This document shows positions 33,897 through 42,162 of a stretch of 64,000 nucleotides of DNA, piece by piece; position 1 is the stretch's first letter; each line of letters starts with the position of its first letter. Source of the stretch: Deltaproteobacteria bacterium (GTDB lineage: Bacteria; Myxococcota_A; UBA796; CAJQPC01). The notes beneath the pieces are model-generated. The model saw nothing but the letters and a program-made list of their open reading frames with translations, was not told the DNA's origin and did not search any database. The stretch covers positions 1-64,000 of the forward strand of contig JADKFE010000026.1 in assembly GCA_016717595.1 (NCBI GenBank), read 5' to 3'. The position numbers and the translations under genes are program-made.

Positions 33897-35606
33897 ATGC
33901 GACGTCTGCTCCTTCCCCTCGTGACGATCGGCCTCGGCGCCCTGGTCTTCAAGCTCGCCGCCACCCCCTCGGCCCAAGACGACGGCACCGTCGGGGACGC
34001 GGTCTCGGCGGTTGGCCCCGGCGTCCTGGTGCTGGACCTCCAAGATCACGCCACCGAGGCCGACATCGCCGCCTTAGAGGCCCGCTTGGGCGGCGTCGAT
34101 CTCGAGTGGAGCTCGGCGGTCTCTGAAGATGAGGGCCTCGTTCGGGCGACTGTGGACGACCTCGGCGCCCTCGTCAGCCTCGCCGGGCGCGACCCCCTCG
34201 TTGAGCTCGCCGAGGCCGAGGTCACCCTGACGGCCCTTGAGCACCCGAACGATCCGCTGTGGGAGAAGCAGTGGAACCTGCGCCAGATCGGGGTGCATCG
34301 CGGCTGGCGCGTCGGCGCCGGCGCCGGGGTGACCGTCGCGGTCATCGACACCGGCGTGAGCGCGGTTGAGGATCTCGAAGGCGCGACGATCCTCTCCGGC
34401 CGCTCGTTTGTGCCTGGGGTCAGCTCCGCTGAGGACGACCACGGCCACGGCACCCACGTCGCCGGGACGATCGCCCAGGTCACCAACAACGGCGTCGGCG
34501 TCGCTGGCGTCGCCCCCGGCGTCACCATCCTGCCGCTCAAGACCCTCTCCGCCCGCGGCTCGGGCTCATCGGATCACATCGCCGCGGCGATCGACGAGGC
34601 GGTGGATCAGGGCGCCCACGTCATCAACCTCAGCCTCGGCGGCGGCTACTCGGAGATCATCCACAAGGCCGTGATCGCCGCCCGCGACGAGGGGGTGCTC
34701 GTCTTCGCCGCCGCAGGCAACGACGGCCGCCGCAGCGTCTCGTTCCCCGGCGCGCTCCCCGAGGCCCTCGGCGTCGGCGCCGTCGGCCCGGATGATGTGC
34801 GCTCGTTCTACTCAAACTTCGGGCCCGGCGTTGACCTCGCCGCGCCTGGCGGGAACACCAAGCTCGGCGAAGAGGCTGGGGTGCTGCAAGACACCCTCGA
34901 CGGCAACGGGGGGCACGCCTACCGGTTCTTCCAGGGCACGTCGATGGCCACGCCCCACGCCGCGGGGGCGGCCGCGGTGCTGCTCGGCATGGGGCTCAGC
35001 CCCGAGGAGACGACGGCGACGATCCTCGGCACGTCGGTGGATCTCGGCGCGAAGGGCTTTGATGAGGAGTACGGCCACGGTCGGCTGAGCCTCGACGCCG
35101 CGGTCACCCGCGTGCTCACCCGCTCAAACGCGCTGTCCTTCGCTGTCGCGGGGCTGATGGCGCTCGTGTTGGCCCGCGGCGCGCGGTCGCCCTGGGGCTC
35201 GGCGCTGGGGGTTGGTCTCGTCGCGGGCGCGGTCTCCGGCGGCCTCTTCTTCTTGCCGATGCTGCCCGCGCCGCCGTCCTTCGCCGTGACCTTGCTGAGC
35301 CGAGAGCTGCTGCTCTGGCCGAGCGTGCTCGACGTCCGCTACGCGCACAACCCGCTGTGGGCCAGCGCGATCTTCCCCGCGCTCTTGGCCTTCACCTTCG
35401 GGCCCACCCGGGCCTTCGGGGGCCTCGCCGCGGGCCTCTGCGTCGGATTCGGCGCGTCTCTGCTTCAGCTCGCGGCCTCTGGCGCCTCGTTGAGCCTCCT
35501 CGGCGGCGTGCTCTCCGGCGCCTGGCTGTGGACGAACGGGGTGCTGTGCCTGCTCACGGCGATGGCGGTGCTCGGCCTGCAGCGCTCGCTCCGGGCGAGC
35601 GCCTGA
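33897..35606 (+). CDS. subtilisin-family (S8) serine protease with C-terminal membrane domain
   Basis: This 569-residue protein has a signal peptide (MRRLLLPLVTIGLGALVFKLAATPSAQ). A propeptide-like region spans about 40-110. The S8 catalytic domain has Asp151 in VAVIDTGVS, His184 in DDHGHGTHVAGTI, the oxyanion Asn in AAAGND and Ser349 in GTSMATPHAAG. Unusually, residues about 414-569 form four or five hydrophobic segments (SFAVAGLMALVLA, GLVAGAVSGGLFFLPML, LWASAIFPALLAFTF, GGLAAGLCVGFGASLLQLA, WTNGVLCLLTAMAVLG). The protease would therefore stay membrane-bound. It is divergent from the M14-like pair and convergent with the lipoprotein gene 35614-37047. Confidence 0.88.
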   Translation: MRRLLLPLVTIGLGALVFKLAATPSAQDDGTVGDAVSAVGPGVLVLDLQDHATEADIAALEARLGGVDLEWSSAVSEDEGLVRATVDDLGALVSLAGRDPLVELAEAEVTLTALEHPNDPLWEKQWNLRQIGVHRGWRVGAGAGVTVAVIDTGVSAVEDLEGATILSGRSFVPGVSSAEDDHGHGTHVAGTIAQVTNNGVGVAGVAPGVTILPLKTLSARGSGSSDHIAAAIDEAVDQGAHVINLSLGGGYSEIIHKAVIAARDEGVLVFAAAGNDGRRSVSFPGALPEALGVGAVGPDDVRSFYSNFGPGVDLAAPGGNTKLGEEAGVLQDTLDGNGGHAYRFFQGTSMATPHAAGAAAVLLGMGLSPEETTATILGTSVDLGAKGFDEEYGHGRLSLDAAVTRVLTRSNALSFAVAGLMALVLARGARSPWGSALGVGLVAGAVSGGLFFLPMLPAPPSFAVTLLSRELLLWPSVLDVRYAHNPLWASAIFPALLAFTFGPTRAFGGLAAGLCVGFGASLLQLAASGASLSLLGGVLSGAWLWTNGVLCLLTAMAVLGLQRSLRASA

Positions 35607-35613
35607 GGCCGAC

Positions 35614-37047
35614 TCAGGGGATGCTGATCGTGTAGGTCTCGTCCAAGTACACGCTCGGCCAGGGGCCGCCGTAGGTGCCGTCGTAGCAGGCGTCTTCAGC
35701 GCAGGCGGACCGGCAGATGGCGTCGTTGAGCGGCTGCTGGGCCGAGGTGCCGAAGTGGATGACCAAGGCGTCGAGGTACAGCGCGCAGGCGTTCACGTCG
35801 TTGGCGACGATGCGCACCGTTGAGCCTACGCGGGCGTCAAACTCGACGGGCGCGTGGTGGTCTTGGGTGCGGTTTGTGTCTTGAAACACCAGCTCGCCAT
35901 CGACATAGACGCTCACGTCGTCGTCGATAGACCAGTAGTCGAAGATCGAGCCGCCGCCGGAGAGCGTGTACTGCAGAGGCTCGTCCTCTGGCCACACGAC
36001 GACGTCTACGCTGTCATCGCTGGAGTTGCCCTGGCCGTCTACGGCGCGCAGGGTGACGGTGACCTCCCCGGCGGGGAGCTTGTCCGTGGTGAGGCTGAGC
36101 GCGCCGTTTGAGTCCGCGGCGGAGCTGCCGATGAGCTTGCCGTTGGCGTACCAGGCGCAGAGCAGATCCTCCGGGGCGTCGGCGTCGTCGGAGACCGCGC
36201 CCTTGAGCGTCGTGGTGGCGCCCTCGATGAGGTAGTTGCCCCAGTCCGGCGTGGTGATCTCAACACGCGGAGGCTCATCGCCGCCGCCGGTCATGTTGCC
36301 GTAGAGCGCCACGGGCAGGTTGGGCTCGTTCGGGTCGTTTGAGCGCACGAGCAGCTCACCCGGCCAAGCGTCGGCGGTGGTTGGCGTGAAGCTCACATCA
36401 AAAGAGAAGGCCTCCCCGGGCGAGAGCTTGTACGGCAGGGTGACGTGCTCCGGCAAGGTGAGGGTGTAGACCTCACCGAGGCCTTCGCCGAGGCTGAGAT
36501 CGTCTACCCGCAGGCGGCCTTGGCCTCGGGCGGCGACGTCTACAGTCAGGGTGACCGTCTCGCCGATGGGCACCGTGCCGAACCAGAGCTGCTCAGGATC
36601 GACGTCAATGCGGGGCTCGACGCCGTAGCCGACCAAGGACACCGTCGCCATGGGCCGGTTGGGATCGTTCGAGGTGATCTCAAGCTCGCCGAGATCCTGG
36701 CCCACCTCCGCCGGGGCGTACCGCAGGGAGATCTCGGCCTCCTCGTTGGGCTCGATCCCCGCGCTGTCACCGCTCATCACGGCGAACTCGGCGGAGCTGC
36801 CTTCAGTGAGCGCCACACGCTCAAGCTTGAGCGGCGCGCGGCCCTCGTTCTTGGCGAAGAACGTCAGCGTGAGCTGGGTGCCCCGCACGACCTCGTCGAA
36901 GTCCAGGGCGTCCGCGGAGAGCGTCAGCTCAGGTTCTTCAGCGGTGACCTTGTACTCGGAGCAGCCCAGGCCAAGCCCGATGAGGAGCGTTGGGGCGAGC
37001 CGCGGCAGCGACGCCGACGGCGCGCTAAAGGGGGGCGTGAGCGCCAA
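35614..37047 (-). CDS. lipoprotein with choice-of-anchor-D/HYDIN-type domains
   Basis: This 477-residue protein has a signal with lipobox GLGC (residues 25-28 region). Two Ig-like ASH/HYDIN-type domains follow (LTLSADALDFDEVVRGTQLTLTFFAKNEG and RIDVDPEQLWFGTVPIGETVTLTVDVAARG, each with SNDPN motifs). Then come an Ig-like domain (PRVEITTPDWGNYLIEGATTTLKGAVSDDADAPED) and a C-terminal beta domain with a late cysteine cluster (CRSACAEDACYDGTYGG). It is probably surface-exposed on the outer membrane; the partner is unknown. Similar sandwiches occur in the MopE-type lipoprotein at 6729. Confidence 0.78.
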   Translation of the reverse strand: MALTPPFSAPSASLPRLAPTLLIGLGLGCSEYKVTAEEPELTLSADALDFDEVVRGTQLTLTFFAKNEGRAPLKLERVALTEGSSAEFAVMSGDSAGIEPNEEAEISLRYAPAEVGQDLGELEITSNDPNRPMATVSLVGYGVEPRIDVDPEQLWFGTVPIGETVTLTVDVAARGQGRLRVDDLSLGEGLGEVYTLTLPEHVTLPYKLSPGEAFSFDVSFTPTTADAWPGELLVRSNDPNEPNLPVALYGNMTGGGDEPPRVEITTPDWGNYLIEGATTTLKGAVSDDADAPEDLLCAWYANGKLIGSSAADSNGALSLTTDKLPAGEVTVTLRAVDGQGNSSDDSVDVVVWPEDEPLQYTLSGGGSIFDYWSIDDDVSVYVDGELVFQDTNRTQDHHAPVEFDARVGSTVRIVANDVNACALYLDALVIHFGTSAQQPLNDAICRSACAEDACYDGTYGGPWPSVYLDETYTISIP

Positions 37048-37095
37048 TGCTCCTCCAATGAATCATCCCGGTCCGAGCCCCGAAGAGGAGTCACT

Positions 37096-38145
37096 TTGCC
37101 CCCGAGCCTGAGCGATGTCAAGCGCCGCGTGCTGCCAATCGCCGCGTCTGAGGCCCATCGTGCCGAGCTGGCCCTGGCCGCCCGCGCCTGGTACGGCGAC
37201 GAAGAACCGGGCGAAGACTGGCTCAACTTCTTGGAGTTCTTCGCTTTTGAGTGGCTCGACTTCGACGGGCTCACCCTGGTCGAGCGCTCGCTGGGGCTGC
37301 CGCTGCCCGCCGAGGCGCAGCGTTGGCTCACCCGCCTTCGCCACGGCGTGTTCGTGATCGACGACTGGGCCGACGGCGTCGCCCAGGCTCGGGACACCCT
37401 GAGCGAAGACACGCTGGAGCTGCTCATCGACGAGCCGCTGCCCGCGCGCTCTGTGCTCTGCGGGCGGCTGATCCCCGTCGCGCCGGGCCGGTACCTGCCC
37501 TCTGGCGAGCCCGACCTCTACGACCCGCTCAGCGCCCTGAGCCGCATGGAGCTCAGCCGCCGCTGGGCGATGAGCCCGCGGAAGGTCCACATCGACCACC
37601 TCACCGGCCTGCGCCGCGCCTTCGCCGTGCAGCGTGAGCAGCGCGCGGCGTTCATCGCGCATTTTGGCGCCGATGAGCTGCTCTTTGAGGACACCAAACA
37701 GCTCAGCGACGCGATCAGCGGCCTCCTCTCTCACCTGCTCCACGAGCACCGCCCGGTCTCGTTGGAGGGCCGCACCTTGGCCGAGACCCTCCGAGAGCAA
37801 GGCGGCCTCGATCTGCCCCTGGTCGCCGCCACCGTCGGCGAGACCTTAACGGGCGCCCCCAGCGTCGGCGTCATCTTTGATGAGCGCGACGGGATCAGCT
37901 TCTTGCCCGGATGGAGAGAGTTCTTGCTCTACATGAATAGTGCGTCAGAAGACTCTAATTTTGTTGAGTTTTATCTACGATCTAAAGAATACGGCGATCT
38001 GCCGTTTCGCCGAGGCGCGACCCCCGCTCGCCTGGCGAAGCACCTCGGCGTGCCCGAGGCGCCCCTCGCGGAGCTGCTCGCGCCGCTCAAGCTCACCCGG
38101 CGCGCGTCGCCGAGCGTGCTGCCGGGCTTTGAGGACTGGGGCTGA
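37096..38145 (+). CDS. cytoplasmic protein of unknown function
   Basis: This 349-residue protein starts at TTG 37096, preceded by GAAGAGGAG. The ORF is open back to 36445, but that portion is antisense to the lipoprotein. Notable segments are DWLNFLEFFAFEWLDFDG, FVIDDWADGVAQARDTL, ARSVLCGRLIPVAPGRYLPSGEPDLYDPLSALSRMEL and RAAFIAHFGADELLFED, with no signal or TM helix. A patch at 37927-37992 is markedly AT-rich, with codons such as TCT, AAT, TTT and CTA, unlike the rest of the gene. I do not recognise the family. A Lys/Arg-Leu rich C-terminus ends GFEDWG. Confidence 0.7.
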   Translation: MPPSLSDVKRRVLPIAASEAHRAELALAARAWYGDEEPGEDWLNFLEFFAFEWLDFDGLTLVERSLGLPLPAEAQRWLTRLRHGVFVIDDWADGVAQARDTLSEDTLELLIDEPLPARSVLCGRLIPVAPGRYLPSGEPDLYDPLSALSRMELSRRWAMSPRKVHIDHLTGLRRAFAVQREQRAAFIAHFGADELLFEDTKQLSDAISGLLSHLLHEHRPVSLEGRTLAETLREQGGLDLPLVAATVGETLTGAPSVGVIFDERDGISFLPGWREFLLYMNSASEDSNFVEFYLRSKEYGDLPFRRGATPARLAKHLGVPEAPLAELLAPLKLTRRASPSVLPGFEDWG

Positions 38146-38166
38146 GCGCGGCCTGGGTGGGGCCCC

Positions 38167-39324
38167 TCAGCGGCTCCACTGGTCGGAGCGGCACACGAGC
38201 TTGTCGCCAGAGGGCTCACAGATGACCACGCCGCGGGTGGTGACGAAGGGCGCGGCCTTCAGCGTGCGGCTGCCCTGCACGGCGCTCACCTGGCAAGCCC
38301 CGGCCTTGAGCTCACGGACGTAACAGTAGGGCTCACACAGGGCGGGCTCGTCGGCGCCTTTACACTGCACCTGGCCCTCGCGGGCGTCACGAAAGACGAA
38401 CTTCACCGCGTCGATGGTGTGGTCGAGCTCTGGGGGCTGCTCGGTGACGATGATCGTCTGCTGTTGGCCTTTTCCGATGGCCCCGGCGGGCATCGTCGGC
38501 TTGAGCAGCACACCCTTCGAGAGCTGGAGCACGGGCTCAAAACGCCCGGCGATGGCCGGGGTCTGCTTCTTGGTCGTCTCGTAGGGCACAGCGAGCAAGA
38601 GGTATCGCTGCAGCTCGCTGGCGCTCACGAAGTGGTCGTCGTTGTCGTCGGCGCCGCCGGTGATGGCGTCGCTGAAGTGTTTGGCGAAGGCGCCCTCTTG
38701 GCCGACCTCCCCCTGGGACGACGACGAGATGACGAGGCTCTGCGGCCCGAGGTCGGGCCACTGGTTGGCCACGGGGCCTGTCAGGGCGAAGCCCCCCTGG
38801 ATGGTGCCCGCGTGTACGGCGTCGGTGACGATCACCACGCTCGCGGGCTGAAGTGAGCTACGAATCGCCCCGCTGAGGGTCTCGATGCCAAAGGCGGTGC
38901 CCGCCGGATCCGCGGCCTGGCTGTCGTAGAGCAGCAGATAGGGATCGTCGAAGTCGCCGCCGATGCCGTGGCCTACAAAGTAGACCAGGAGCTGATCCTG
39001 AGCGCCGATGGAGCCCTTGAGGCCCTCGTTAAAGAGGCTCTGCACCGAGGCGACCGTGGCTTGGCTGTCGAGGAGCAGGCGCACCTCATCAAAGTGGGCC
39101 TCCTCCTTCAACGCCAAGGTGAGGCGTGTGGCCTCGGTGCTCGCGCTGGGCAGCGACGCGGAGGGGCCGAGGCCCGGGTAGGTGCTGACGCCGATGACCA
39201 CCGCCACCCGTCGCGCCGGCGTCTGCTGGGCGAAGGCGTCGTGAACCGCATAGGACGCGATCGCCGTCACGGCGCAAGAGACCCCAAAGACGAGCGCGGC
39301 GCGTGTCATCGACGAGAGCTTCAC
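38167..39324 (-). CDS. exported caspase-fold protein with catalytic Cys replaced
   Basis: This 385-residue protein has a signal or membrane anchor (about 8-32), then a caspase (C14)-like domain: RRVAVVIGVSTYPGLGPSASLPSASTEATRLTLAL, DQLLVYFVGHGIGGD (His119) and SVVIVTDAVHAG. In active members the last motif is DACHSG; here the cysteine position is Val170. A C-terminal region with four or more cysteines (CKGADEPALCEPYCYV...GACQV, CEPSGDKLVCRS) follows after a basic linker. It is likely a non-proteolytic caspase homologue acting in the periplasm as a binding or scaffold protein. ATG 39324 gives the hydrophobic N-terminus. Confidence 0.8.
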   Translation of the reverse strand: MKLSSMTRAALVFGVSCAVTAIASYAVHDAFAQQTPARRVAVVIGVSTYPGLGPSASLPSASTEATRLTLALKEEAHFDEVRLLLDSQATVASVQSLFNEGLKGSIGAQDQLLVYFVGHGIGGDFDDPYLLLYDSQAADPAGTAFGIETLSGAIRSSLQPASVVIVTDAVHAGTIQGGFALTGPVANQWPDLGPQSLVISSSSQGEVGQEGAFAKHFSDAITGGADDNDDHFVSASELQRYLLLAVPYETTKKQTPAIAGRFEPVLQLSKGVLLKPTMPAGAIGKGQQQTIIVTEQPPELDHTIDAVKFVFRDAREGQVQCKGADEPALCEPYCYVRELKAGACQVSAVQGSRTLKAAPFVTTRGVVICEPSGDKLVCRSDQWSR

Positions 39325-39397
39325 CAGGGACCTCCTCGTGCTTGAGTGGCCAAGCTAGGCTCATTCTGCCACAGCGCGGCGCGGATCATCAGCAAAG

Positions 39398-40018
39398 TCA
39401 CTGCGCGCCGGCCTCAGCCCCGGCCGCGTCGGGGGCCGCGGGGGCCCCAACGCCGGTCTCGAGCTCGATGATCAGCGCCTCGATCCGCGCGATCTCGCCG
39501 CTCACCGCCTCGGCGTGCCCGGCGTCCTTCACCTTCTGGATGAGCGCGCGCTCCTTCGCGATGAAGCTCGCGGAGTCGACGTTCAGGGTGTTGCGCTGCT
39601 GGCGCAGCTCGGCGACGATGGCCCGGGCCTCCTCCGCGAGCTCCGTCGCGCCCTGGTCGGTGAGCGCGTTGGCCAAGGCCTGCATCGCGGGCGCGGCCTT
39701 CCGGCCATGTTGACCGAAGGGTGAGTTCTGGGCCTTGGCGAGCTCTTCAGTGCCTGGGCGCGGGCCCTGGGTCCTGGCGGAAGGGTCGCGGCGACCGCCA
39801 GATTGTTTGGCCGTCGGCCCACCATCGCCCCCTCCTTCGTCGCCTTCATCTGCGCCAAAACCGGGCCCCGACGAAGATCCGCCGCCAGCGCGGCTCGCGG
39901 TGGTCTCATCGTTGCCCTCCGAACCCGAGGAGGAGCTGCCCATGGGGCTGGCGAAGAGGAAGATCGCGGCGCCGATGCCGACGATCGCGGCGCCAGCGTA
40001 GAGGACGACGGGCTTCAT
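39398..40018 (-). CDS. single-pass membrane protein with low-complexity region
   Basis: This 206-residue protein has an N-terminal transmembrane helix (about 5-25, VVLYAGAAIVGIGAAIFLFAS). A disordered Ser/Gly/Glu/Asp-rich stretch follows to about residue 95. A helical, probably coiled-coil region (ALTDQGATELAEEARAIVAELRQQRNTL...IAKERALIQKVKD) comes before an Ala/Gly tail. I recognise no family. It lies between the caspase-fold gene and the thiolase gene, on the same strand as both. Confidence 0.6.
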   Translation of the reverse strand: MKPVVLYAGAAIVGIGAAIFLFASPMGSSSSGSEGNDETTASRAGGGSSSGPGFGADEGDEGGGDGGPTAKQSGGRRDPSARTQGPRPGTEELAKAQNSPFGQHGRKAAPAMQALANALTDQGATELAEEARAIVAELRQQRNTLNVDSASFIAKERALIQKVKDAGHAEAVSGEIARIEALIIELETGVGAPAAPDAAGAEAGAQ

Positions 40019-40135
40019 GACCGAGACTCCAGGTTGAAGTGAGACCCTGACGGCCGAGGTCGCTGACCCGCGCTGACGGGGAGCTCGCGAGACGCCCCGA
40101 GCCCGCGGCGAGCGACAGTCTACTCCCGTCGGGGA

Positions 40136-41392
40136 TCAGGCGAGGTTCTTGTAGAGGGTGACGACCGAGGTCTTGTCGTCGCCGCCCATGTTGGCGCTGA
40201 GGCCGATGCGCGGGACAGACGCCATCTGGTACGCCCCACATTGGCCACGCATCTGGCGGAAGATCTCGACCGCCTGCTTCACGCCCGTGGCGCCGACGGG
40301 GTGGCCGAAGCCGACCAGACCGCCGCCGGTGTTCACCGGCAGGCGACCGTCGATGTCTACGACGCCGTCGCGGTAGAGCGCCGCCGCGCCGCCGCGCTCG
40401 GCGAAGCCCAAGGCCTCGACCATGAGCAGCTCGGCGACGGTGAAGCAGTCGTGAACCTCGGCGACCTGCACGTCCTCGGGGCGCACACCCGCCGCCGCGT
40501 AGGCCTTGCAGGCGGCGTCCGCGGTGTTGTTGAACACCGTGAGGTCGCCGTCGACGTAGAGCGAGTCGGTGCTGTGGCCAAAGCCGAGGATCTCGACGCA
40601 GTCCTCAAGGCGCACGCCGAGCTTCTTGAGGCCGTCCTCAGAGGCGAGGATCATCGCTGAGGCGCCATCCGAGACCTGAGAGCAGTCGCTCACCTTGAGG
40701 TACGGCGCGAGCTCGGCGTTGCCCAAAAAGTTTGGGTTGAAGTCGCTCGCGGCGCTGGCCTCGGCGTGGCTCATCTGCCGGGCGACCATGTGGGCCTTGG
40801 GGTTCTTGTTGGCGTTCTTGTACGCCTTCACCGCGGCGAGCCCGATGTCGGCCTCGCTCACGCCATACGCCTCGCGGTACGCGCGCATCCGGCGGGCGAA
40901 GAGCGCCGGGAAGGTGAAGTCGTCCAAGGGGCGCTGGCGCTCGTAGTCGGCGGCGCGGGCGAGGTAGTCGCCGCCGACGCGGGCGGACTGGGTGGTCTGC
41001 ACCTCAACGCCGGTGACGAGCACAACATCGGAGCCCGCGCGCAGGGCGTCGACGCCGCAGATCATGGCGAGGCCACCGGAGGCGCAGGCGCCCTCCACAC
41101 GCATCGTGGGCTTGTGCGCCAGGGCCGGGTGGACACCCGCCAGGGCCGCGCCGAGATGACCCTGGTTCACGAACAGCTCGGCGACGAAGTTGCCGATGTA
41201 GCCGCGATCAACCAGGGAGAGATCGGCGTTGATCGCGCCAGCGGCGGCCGTCACGGCCTCGGTGAGCAGCTCGCGGAGCGTGGGGTTCTCACGTTTGCCG
41301 AAGTCTGGATGTTTTTTCCAGATGAAGTCGGGGTGCCCCTTGCCGATGAAGGTGGTGTTGGCACCAGACGCGATGAAGACCCTACGACTCAT
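40136..41392 (-). CDS. thiolase-family acyl-CoA acetyltransferase
   Basis: This 418-residue protein is of the SCP-x/acetyl-CoA acetyltransferase branch. The acyl-accepting Cys is in VEGACASGGLAMICG. The second catalytic region is EVHDCFTVAELLMVEALGF, and the His/Gly-rich signature is NTGGGLVGFGHPVGATGVKQ. ATG 41392 gives MSRRVFIASG; the longer ORF is rejected. It would join or cleave acyl-CoA in fatty-acid-type metabolism, along with the acyl-CoA dehydrogenase (9537) and CoA transferase (62085) in the window. A small HTH regulator gene lies 119 bases upstream and may control it. Confidence 0.88.
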   Translation of the reverse strand: MSRRVFIASGANTTFIGKGHPDFIWKKHPDFGKRENPTLRELLTEAVTAAAGAINADLSLVDRGYIGNFVAELFVNQGHLGAALAGVHPALAHKPTMRVEGACASGGLAMICGVDALRAGSDVVLVTGVEVQTTQSARVGGDYLARAADYERQRPLDDFTFPALFARRMRAYREAYGVSEADIGLAAVKAYKNANKNPKAHMVARQMSHAEASAASDFNPNFLGNAELAPYLKVSDCSQVSDGASAMILASEDGLKKLGVRLEDCVEILGFGHSTDSLYVDGDLTVFNNTADAACKAYAAAGVRPEDVQVAEVHDCFTVAELLMVEALGFAERGGAAALYRDGVVDIDGRLPVNTGGGLVGFGHPVGATGVKQAVEIFRQMRGQCGAYQMASVPRIGLSANMGGDDKTSVVTLYKNLA

Positions 41393-41510
41393 GTACCCTC
41401 CAGAGCGGCGCCGCCAGACACAGCGAGGCCAAAGACCGCCCTGAGGTAACCCGACGGGGGCTTTGACGCCGAGGCTCGGAGCCAGAGGATCCTGTTCATG
41501 GCCGGAGGGA

Positions 41511-41786
41511 TCAGCCGACCTGCTGCGCGCCACCCTCGGGAATCGCCCGGCGCTCCCGGAGGATCCGCTCGACCTCGGGGTGCACTTGGTAGAGGGTGAT
41601 CACCGTGCCGAAGGTGTTCTTCCACTGCCGAACACGCTCGCGGCTCACGCCGAACTCATCGGCGATGATCTGCCCGCTCTCGTTGGCGGCGAGGGCCTCC
41701 AGAAGACGGCGGAAGCGGCTGCGGCCGTAAGAGCGGATGAAGTTTCGAGCCACCCGTTCGCGGCTCTTTGTCGAGGATGTGGCCAT
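41511..41786 (-). CDS. small helix-turn-helix DNA-binding protein
   Basis: This 91-residue basic protein has a clear HTH at about residues 36-61 (NESGQIIADEFGVSRERVRQWKNTFG). Sequences of the form GVSRERVRQWK are typical of sigma-region-4 or MerR/Xre-type recognition helices. No effector domain is present, so it is probably a simple repressor or activator. It lies directly upstream of the thiolase gene on the same strand. A palindrome overlapping a good promoter lies about 130 bases upstream of its start, suggesting autoregulation. Confidence 0.75.
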   Translation of the reverse strand: MATSSTKSRERVARNFIRSYGRSRFRRLLEALAANESGQIIADEFGVSRERVRQWKNTFGTVITLYQVHPEVERILRERRAIPEGGAQQVG

Positions 41787-42162
41787 GAGGCGCCTCCCTG
41801 GTCCGAGGACGCTGCCGAGCGTCCTCCTCTTGCGTGAGCGTTTGGAGCCGAGCGACTGCGCGGCCCTCCAATCCCTTGGATCGTGACATCCATCGGCAGC
41901 ATAGCATTCGTTATTGACGTGTCAATCGGATCGGACAGCGCCAGGACCGTCGCGGGATCCTGAGTTGGGGCGTCAGATCGGCAAAGATCGGCCCTGGCGG
42001 CCCCGCGGAGCGGGAGATCTGGACGCGGGAGGCGCGCGGGGATCTGCGGCGGCCCCCGGAGGCCGGACAACGGTTGACCGGCGATCTCTGCCGCCGATCG
42101 ATCCCTCGGGCGGGGGCGCGGCGCTCGTCGCCCCGCCCACACACCCCCACACAACGCGCCGT
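41787..42162. other. 376-base intergenic region
   Basis: There is no convincing gene between the HTH gene start and the ygfZ stop; the ORFs here are short and in unlikely frames. It contains the promoter and palindrome at 41898-41926. The rest is very GC-rich sequence with several imperfect inverted repeats and no T-run terminator that I can support. Confidence 0.6.
41898..41926 (-). promoter_or_regulatory. predicted promoter with overlapping palindromic operator
   Basis: On the minus strand TTGACA (41925-41920) is followed after 16 bases by TATGCT (41903-41898), a good sigma-70-type promoter pointing to the HTH gene. ATTGAC-GT-GTCAAT at 41913-41926 is a perfect 6-bp inverted repeat lying over the -35 element. 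The small HTH protein is the natural candidate to bind it. Confidence 0.5.

Noticed and set aside
36445..37095. N-terminal extension of the 37096 gene
   Set aside because: The extension is antisense to the HYDIN-type lipoprotein; TTG 37096 has its own Shine-Dalgarno.
41511..41786. Antitoxin identity for the small HTH protein
   Set aside because: No toxin-sized partner gene overlaps or adjoins it; the neighbour is a thiolase.
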